Assembly (NCBI GenBank): GCA_021404985.1 | Contig: QWHP01000090.1 | Coordinates: 1-8,965 of the forward strand | Direction: 5' to 3' | Length of the DNA: 8,965 bases | DNA from: Actinobacteria bacterium ATB1 | GTDB taxonomy: Bacteria > Actinomycetota > Acidimicrobiia > UBA2766 | Part shown: positions 6,311 through 8,965 of the stretch, piece by piece | Numbering within the stretch: the stretch's first letter is position 1 | Layout: each line of letters begins with the position of its first letter | The notes under the pieces: model-generated | Database searches by the model: none | The model's input: only the letters and a program-made list of their open reading frames with translations | Told to the model about the DNA's origin: nothing | Made by a program: the position numbers and the translations under genes

Positions 6311-6421
6311 TCATGTGGGCAGGATCACCGACGTCTGGCGTCGCCAATCCGCACCCACATGCGCAGAAAACGTCAACTGGGCAGGATCACGGACGCGTAC
6401 CGTCGGTCAGGCTGCCCACAT
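6311..6421 (+). repeat. 111-bp REP-like double-hairpin repeat, right copy
   Basis: Direct repeat of 5265-5375, at an offset of 1046 bp. Unit A (outer arms 6312-6319 and 6354-6361) is identical to the left copy. Unit B (about 6372-6424) has diverged in its centre: the GACG/CGTC inner arms (6330-6333 and 6339-6342) are kept while the loop changes from TCTGG to CGTAC. The bases before unit A (CAGAAAAG) resemble the spacer between units (CAGAAAAC), so each unit may include that short leader. It lies between the smpB stop and the DUF559 start and may act as terminator of the ftsE-ftsX-smpB transcript. Confidence 0.93.
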
Positions 6422-6431
6422 TCTCAACCTG

Positions 6432-6899
6432 CTAGCGGCGACGGCTGAGGGAACGCTGGATCTCGCGCTCGGCGTCGGCACGCGCCTTGGACTGACGCTT
6501 GTCGTGCAGCTTCTTGCCCCTGGCGAGGCCGATCTCGGCCTTCGCAAGGCCGTGCCTGAAAACGACGGACAGCGGAACGATCGTCAGCCCGGCCTCCTTC
6601 ACCTGTCTCGTGAGCTCGTCGACCTCGCGACGATGCAAGAGGAGCTTGCGTGGCCGGGTGGGCTCGTGGCCACCGTCGCGCGCGAACGAATACGGCGAGA
6701 TGTGCATCCCGTGGAGCCAGATCGCGTCCCCCTGCGGTCGGGCGTAGGCCTCCTGCAGGTTCGCCCGTCCCGCCCGTAGCGACTTGACCTCGCTCCCGGT
6801 CAGGACGATCCCGGCTTCGTAGGTCTCGAGGATCTCGTAGTCGTGGCGGGCCTTACGGTTCCGGGCGACCACCTTGTCGCCTCCGGACTCGCCGGACAT
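6432..6899 (-). CDS. smpB: SsrA-binding protein SmpB
   Basis: SmpB binds the tRNA-like domain of tmRNA and places it in the A site of ribosomes stalled on broken messages; it acts in the cytoplasm as an obligatory partner of ssrA. The 155-residue protein has the whole family signature: NRKARHDYEI at 14-23, GIVLTGSEVKSLRAGRANL at 30-48, YARPQGDAIWLHGMHISPY at 52-70, and GKKLHDKR at 128-135, followed by the basic C-terminal tail (RQSKARADAEREIQRSLSRRR) that enters the mRNA channel. ATG 6897-6899 is four bases after the ftsX stop, so it is almost certainly cotranscribed with ftsE and ftsX. A short Ser/Gly-rich extension precedes the conserved core. The 111-bp repeat begins 10 bp past the stop. 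Confidence 0.97.
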   Translation of the reverse strand: MSGESGGDKVVARNRKARHDYEILETYEAGIVLTGSEVKSLRAGRANLQEAYARPQGDAIWLHGMHISPYSFARDGGHEPTRPRKLLLHRREVDELTRQVKEAGLTIVPLSVVFRHGLAKAEIGLARGKKLHDKRQSKARADAEREIQRSLSRRR

Positions 6900-6903
6900 C
6901 GGG

Positions 6904-7785
6904 TCAGACGTCCAGGTAACGCCGCAGCGAGAGAGCGGACCCGCCCCCGGCGATCAGGACGCTGAGGAACACCATCGCGAACGCGGCGAAGGCCACGAAC
7001 GTGCCCGGAATCCCGAGGGGCAGGAAGGACGCCGTGTTCGAGAGCCACTGGACCGCCAGCTTCTTGACGACGAGGAGGATGGCGATGGCCAAGCCCGCCC
7101 CGACAAGACCCTGGAAGAGCCCCTCCAGGATGAACGGCCAGCGGATGAACCAGTTCGTTGCGCCTACGAGACGCATGATCTCGATCTCCCTGCGCCGTGC
7201 GTAGATCGCCAGGCGGATCGTGTTGCTCACCAGCACGACGGCGGCGATGACGAGGATCACCGCGAGAACGAGCAGGAAGGCGTTGAGGATCGTCACCACC
7301 CTCTGGACGCGCTTCACCTCCTCCTGGGCGGAGACGACGTCGTCGATGCCCGCAACCTTCTCGAGTCGGTCCTGGACCTGTGGCAACATGCTCGGGTCCT
7401 CGAGGGAGATTCGGAACGACGCCGGCAGAGTGTCGGCCGTGACGCTGTCGACGAGCGCCTCCTGGTCGGCGAACATCTCACGGAACTCGTCGAGCGCCTC
7501 CTCTTTGGAGATGAAGGTCACAGCCTTGACCTCGTTCCACTCCCTGATCTCGACCTCGGCTGCCGATCTCTGGCTCTCCGAGGCGTCGTCGGCGAGGAAA
7601 GCGTTGATCTGAACGTCGTTCTTCCAGCGCGCAGTCACGTTGTCGAAGAAGCGCCAGACCATCATCGTGGATCCCACGAAGAACATCGAGAGGGTGACGG
7701 CGAGGACGGCTGCCGCTGCCATCAGGAGGTTGCGGCGCGTGTTGATGGCCGCTTCCTTGGCGAAGTAGGCGGGCTTCAGGGACAT
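6904..7785 (-). CDS. ftsX: Cell division ABC transporter permease-like protein FtsX
   Basis: FtsX is the membrane partner of the FtsE ATPase. Together they couple the divisome to peptidoglycan hydrolases outside the cell. The 293-residue protein has the expected topology: a cytoplasmic N-terminus (SLKPAYFAKEAAINTRRN), TM1 at about 20-44, an extracellular domain at about 45-163 (with WKNDVQINAFL and FISKEEALDEF), TM2 at about 164-190, the cytoplasmic loop RRREIEIMRLVGATNWFIRWPF (197-218) that contacts FtsE, TM3 at about 217-240, and TM4 at about 260-285. ATG 7783-7785 lies five bases after the ftsE stop, with GGAG upstream inside ftsE. The order ftsE-ftsX-smpB is the standard Gram-positive arrangement. 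Actinobacterial FtsX often works with RipC-type hydrolases; none is encoded here. Confidence 0.97.
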   Translation of the reverse strand: MSLKPAYFAKEAAINTRRNLLMAAAAVLAVTLSMFFVGSTMMVWRFFDNVTARWKNDVQINAFLADDASESQRSAAEVEIREWNEVKAVTFISKEEALDEFREMFADQEALVDSVTADTLPASFRISLEDPSMLPQVQDRLEKVAGIDDVVSAQEEVKRVQRVVTILNAFLLVLAVILVIAAVVLVSNTIRLAIYARRREIEIMRLVGATNWFIRWPFILEGLFQGLVGAGLAIAILLVVKKLAVQWLSNTASFLPLGIPGTFVAFAAFAMVFLSVLIAGGGSALSLRRYLDV

Positions 7786-7790
7786 TCAGA

Positions 7791-8483
7791 TCACGCTCCG
7801 TATCCGTACACGCCACGAGCCTGGTCTCGGATGACGCGGCCTCCGGGTTCCATCTCGATCACGCGCCGGCGCATCGAGTTCACGATGTTCTGGTCGTGTG
7901 TCGCCATGAGAACCGTCGTACCCGTCTTGTTGATCCTGTCGAGCAGGCGCATGATGCCTACGGATGTTTGTGGGTCAAGGTTTCCCGTGGGCTCGTCAGC
8001 GAGAAGTATGAGCGGCCGGTTCACGAACGCCCTCGCGATCGATACCCGCTGCTGCTCACCTCCGGAAAGCTGATGAGGCAGATTGTTCCTCTTGTTCGCC
8101 AGGCCGACGAGCTCGAGGATCTGCGGGACCTGTTGGGACACGACGTGCTTGGGCCGACCGATTACCTCAAGCGCGAAGGCGACGTTCTCGTACACCGTCT
8201 TGTTCGGCAGGAGCTTGAAGTCCTGGAAGATGTTCCCGATGTTGCGCCGCAGGTAGGGGACCTTCCAGCTCGAGAGCGAGTTCAGCTCCTTCCCGGCCAC
8301 CCAGATCCGACCCTGGCTGGGGGCAAGCTCACGCGTCAGGAGCTTGAGCATCGAGGACTTGCCGGAACCGGAGGGGCCGACGAGGAAGACGAACTCCCCC
8401 TTCTGGATGTCGACGGACACGTCTTCGAGAGCGACGGCGCGGTTCTGCTCGTAGACCTTCGTGACGTGCTCAAGCCTGATCAT
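7791..8483 (-). CDS. ftsE: Cell division ATP-binding protein FtsE
   Basis: FtsE is the cytoplasmic ABC-type ATPase of the FtsEX complex, which gates septal wall hydrolysis through FtsX. All nucleotide-binding motifs are intact in the 230 residues: Walker A GPSGSGKS at 36-43, the Q-loop in FQDFK (Gln87), the signature LSGGEQQRV at 139-147, Walker B LILLADEP at 158-165, and the H-loop ATHD (His196). The N-terminal MIRLEHVTKVYE and the F-Q-D-F-K-L-L-P stretch are typical of FtsE and separate it from lipoprotein-export LolD relatives. ATG 8481-8483 has a good Shine-Dalgarno AGGAG eight bases upstream (8492-8496). It heads the ftsE-ftsX-smpB run, with a hairpin terminator isolating it from the gene upstream. 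Confidence 0.97.
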   Translation of the reverse strand: MIRLEHVTKVYEQNRAVALEDVSVDIQKGEFVFLVGPSGSGKSSMLKLLTRELAPSQGRIWVAGKELNSLSSWKVPYLRRNIGNIFQDFKLLPNKTVYENVAFALEVIGRPKHVVSQQVPQILELVGLANKRNNLPHQLSGGEQQRVSIARAFVNRPLILLADEPTGNLDPQTSVGIMRLLDRINKTGTTVLMATHDQNIVNSMRRRVIEMEPGGRVIRDQARGVYGYGA

Positions 8484-8491
8484 CTGTCATG

Positions 8492-8496
8492 CTCCT
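8492..8496 (-). promoter_or_regulatory. Ribosome binding site of ftsE
   Basis: The minus strand reads AGGAG, eight bases before ATG 8483. It fixes the ftsE start and contrasts with the apparently leaderless accessory genes in this window. Confidence 0.7.
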
Positions 8497-8605
8497 GGGC
8501 TTGCAAGTTCGCCGGAAGCGGGAGTCGAAAGGGTGATGCGGCTCACGCCTCTGCTCCGCACACTCCATGTCGAGTTGTCGGCAGATGGAACCTTGAAGTC
8601 CAATC

Positions 8606-8629
8606 ACTCTAGTTCAGGGAAACCCTGAA
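8606..8629 (-). promoter_or_regulatory. Putative ftsE promoter region with a perfect 17-bp dyad
   Basis: TTCAGGG (8613-8619) and CCCTGAA (8623-8629) form a perfect inverted repeat around AAA. On the minus strand a TAGAGT box (8606-8611, TANNNT) follows directly, placing the dyad in the spacer/-35 zone of a promoter that would start about 115 bases before ftsE. No -35 hexamer is evident. An operator role is inferred from position. The rest of the 8484-8683 interval shows nothing else I can support. Confidence 0.35.
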
Positions 8630-8683
8630 TCCCTCGTCGGACTCGTTCTGCGCCCTCACGAGGTTCTCCTGCGCTCCACGTCG

Positions 8684-8732
8684 CGCCGAGAGCCGACCGG
8701 GCGTCCCAGCTGCGCCCGGCCGGCTCTCGGCG
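8684..8732 (-). terminator. Strong 20-bp hairpin terminator between the edge gene and ftsE
   Basis: Arms 8684-8703 (CGCCGAGAGCCGACCGGGCG) and 8713-8732 pair at 19 of 20 positions around a nine-base loop. It lies about 60 bases past the stop of the gene at the right edge and about 200 bases before ftsE. No T-tract follows on either side, as is common for actinobacterial terminators. A second, weaker dyad, GTGACC (8738-8743) with GGTCAC (8762-8767), lies between it and the stop. Confidence 0.72.
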
Positions 8733-8792
8733 TCACTGTGACCAGGGGTTCCGGCCTACCCGGTCACACGTCTGGCCTGGTGGCCGTCCCGG

Positions 8793-8965
8793 TCAGATGT
8801 CGGTCACCTGAACCTTGAACTGACCACCGAACGGGAAGGTGAAACCGGTGTACTCGATCATCCCACCTCCCCATGTCGCCTTTATGTGGACGTCGTCCTC
8901 GAGCTCGAGGAACTCCTGGTTGTCGTCGAACATCGCCTGCCAGGTGCAGAACCCGAAGTCGTATC
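8793..8965 (-). CDS. 3' end of an unrecognised protein gene, truncated by the window edge
   Basis: The minus-strand frame is open from the edge (first full codon at 8963) to TGA 8793-8795, giving 56 residues ending GGQFKVQVTDI. Third positions are strongly G/C-rich, as in the neighbouring genes, which supports coding. The visible part is acidic in the middle (FDDNQEFLELEDDVHIKA) and then aromatic and glycine-rich with alternating hydrophobic residues (MIEYTGFTFPFGG), suggesting a beta-strand C-terminus. I do not recognise the family. The gene is separated from ftsE by a strong hairpin, so it is probably a separate transcription unit. Confidence 0.65.
   Translation of the reverse strand, partial: YDFGFCTWQAMFDDNQEFLELEDDVHIKATWGGGMIEYTGFTFPFGGQFKVQVTDI

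Larger units (their letters stand above)
5265..6421 (-). mobile_element. Putative repeat-nuclease cassette inserted between smpB and ssrA
   Basis: Two 111-bp direct repeats bracket a single gene for an AbiEi-like/DUF559 nuclease-fold protein. The unit begins 10 bp past the smpB stop and ends about 60 bp before the tmRNA 5' end, filling what is usually a short smpB-ssrA spacer. No transposase, integrase or clear target-site duplication is seen. Mobility is inferred only from the layout; the repeats could equally have spread by themselves. Confidence 0.4.

Noticed and set aside
5265..6421. CRISPR array
   Set aside because: Only two spaced units per cluster, palindromic repeats longer than the spacer, the same spacer twice, and no cas genes.
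6874..8073. 399-codon plus-strand frame opposite ftsX and ftsE
   Set aside because: Antisense to unmistakable ftsX/ftsE coding sequence, highly charged, no domain recognised.
8610..8756. Minus-strand open frame ending VRAQNESDEGFRVSLN before ftsE
   Set aside because: No usable start codon except a very late GTG, and it runs through the terminator hairpin, so there is not enough to call a gene.

Overview
The window reads as a high-GC actinobacterial chromosome segment. The evidence is G/C-rich third codon positions, a WS/DGAT-type acyltransferase, the ftsE-ftsX-smpB-ssrA neighbourhood, an actinobacterial-style Ig-like repeat in a secreted esterase, and several starts that sit 6-8 nt downstream of a TANNNT -10 box (leaderless style). 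A lineage near the Acidimicrobiia is plausible but is inference only.

Layout. The left edge holds the C-terminal half of a wax ester synthase/diacylglycerol acyltransferase (+). It runs tail to tail, with a 21-bp overlap, into a GNAT acetyltransferase (-). Next comes a long secreted esterase gene (-): lipoprotein signal, Ig-like repeat, PKD domain and SASA/CE6-like SGNH esterase. It is interrupted by an in-frame amber codon at codon 41. A small three-helix membrane protein gene (-) is divergent from a DUF1275/YoaK-like membrane protein gene (+), which is broken by an in-frame TGA and a later frameshift.

The right half is the conserved block, all on the minus strand: a 5'-truncated unknown gene at the window edge, a strong hairpin terminator, ftsE, ftsX, smpB, then ssrA (tmRNA). 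FtsE and FtsX form the ATPase/permease complex that controls septal peptidoglycan hydrolysis. SmpB and tmRNA together rescue stalled ribosomes. The tmRNA is 350 nt and can be delimited base by base: it has a seven-pair acceptor stem with the G3-U70 alanine signal and an open tag ending in ALAA.

The main anomaly lies between smpB and ssrA. A gene for an AbiEi-like winged-helix plus DUF559 (Vsr-like, PD-(D/E)XK-type) nuclease protein, with one frameshift, is bracketed by two direct copies of a 111-bp element (101/111 identical). Each copy consists of two REP-like palindromic hairpin units in a 62-bp period. One copy begins 10 bp after the smpB stop. The other ends about 60 bp upstream of the tmRNA 5' end and supplies the last codons and the stop of the nuclease gene. 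This looks like a repeat-nuclease cassette inserted into the trans-translation locus.

Three accessory genes close to ssrA are broken (esterase, DUF1275, DUF559), while the core genes are intact. That points to real decay of accessory genes, although base-calling errors cannot be excluded from one sequence.
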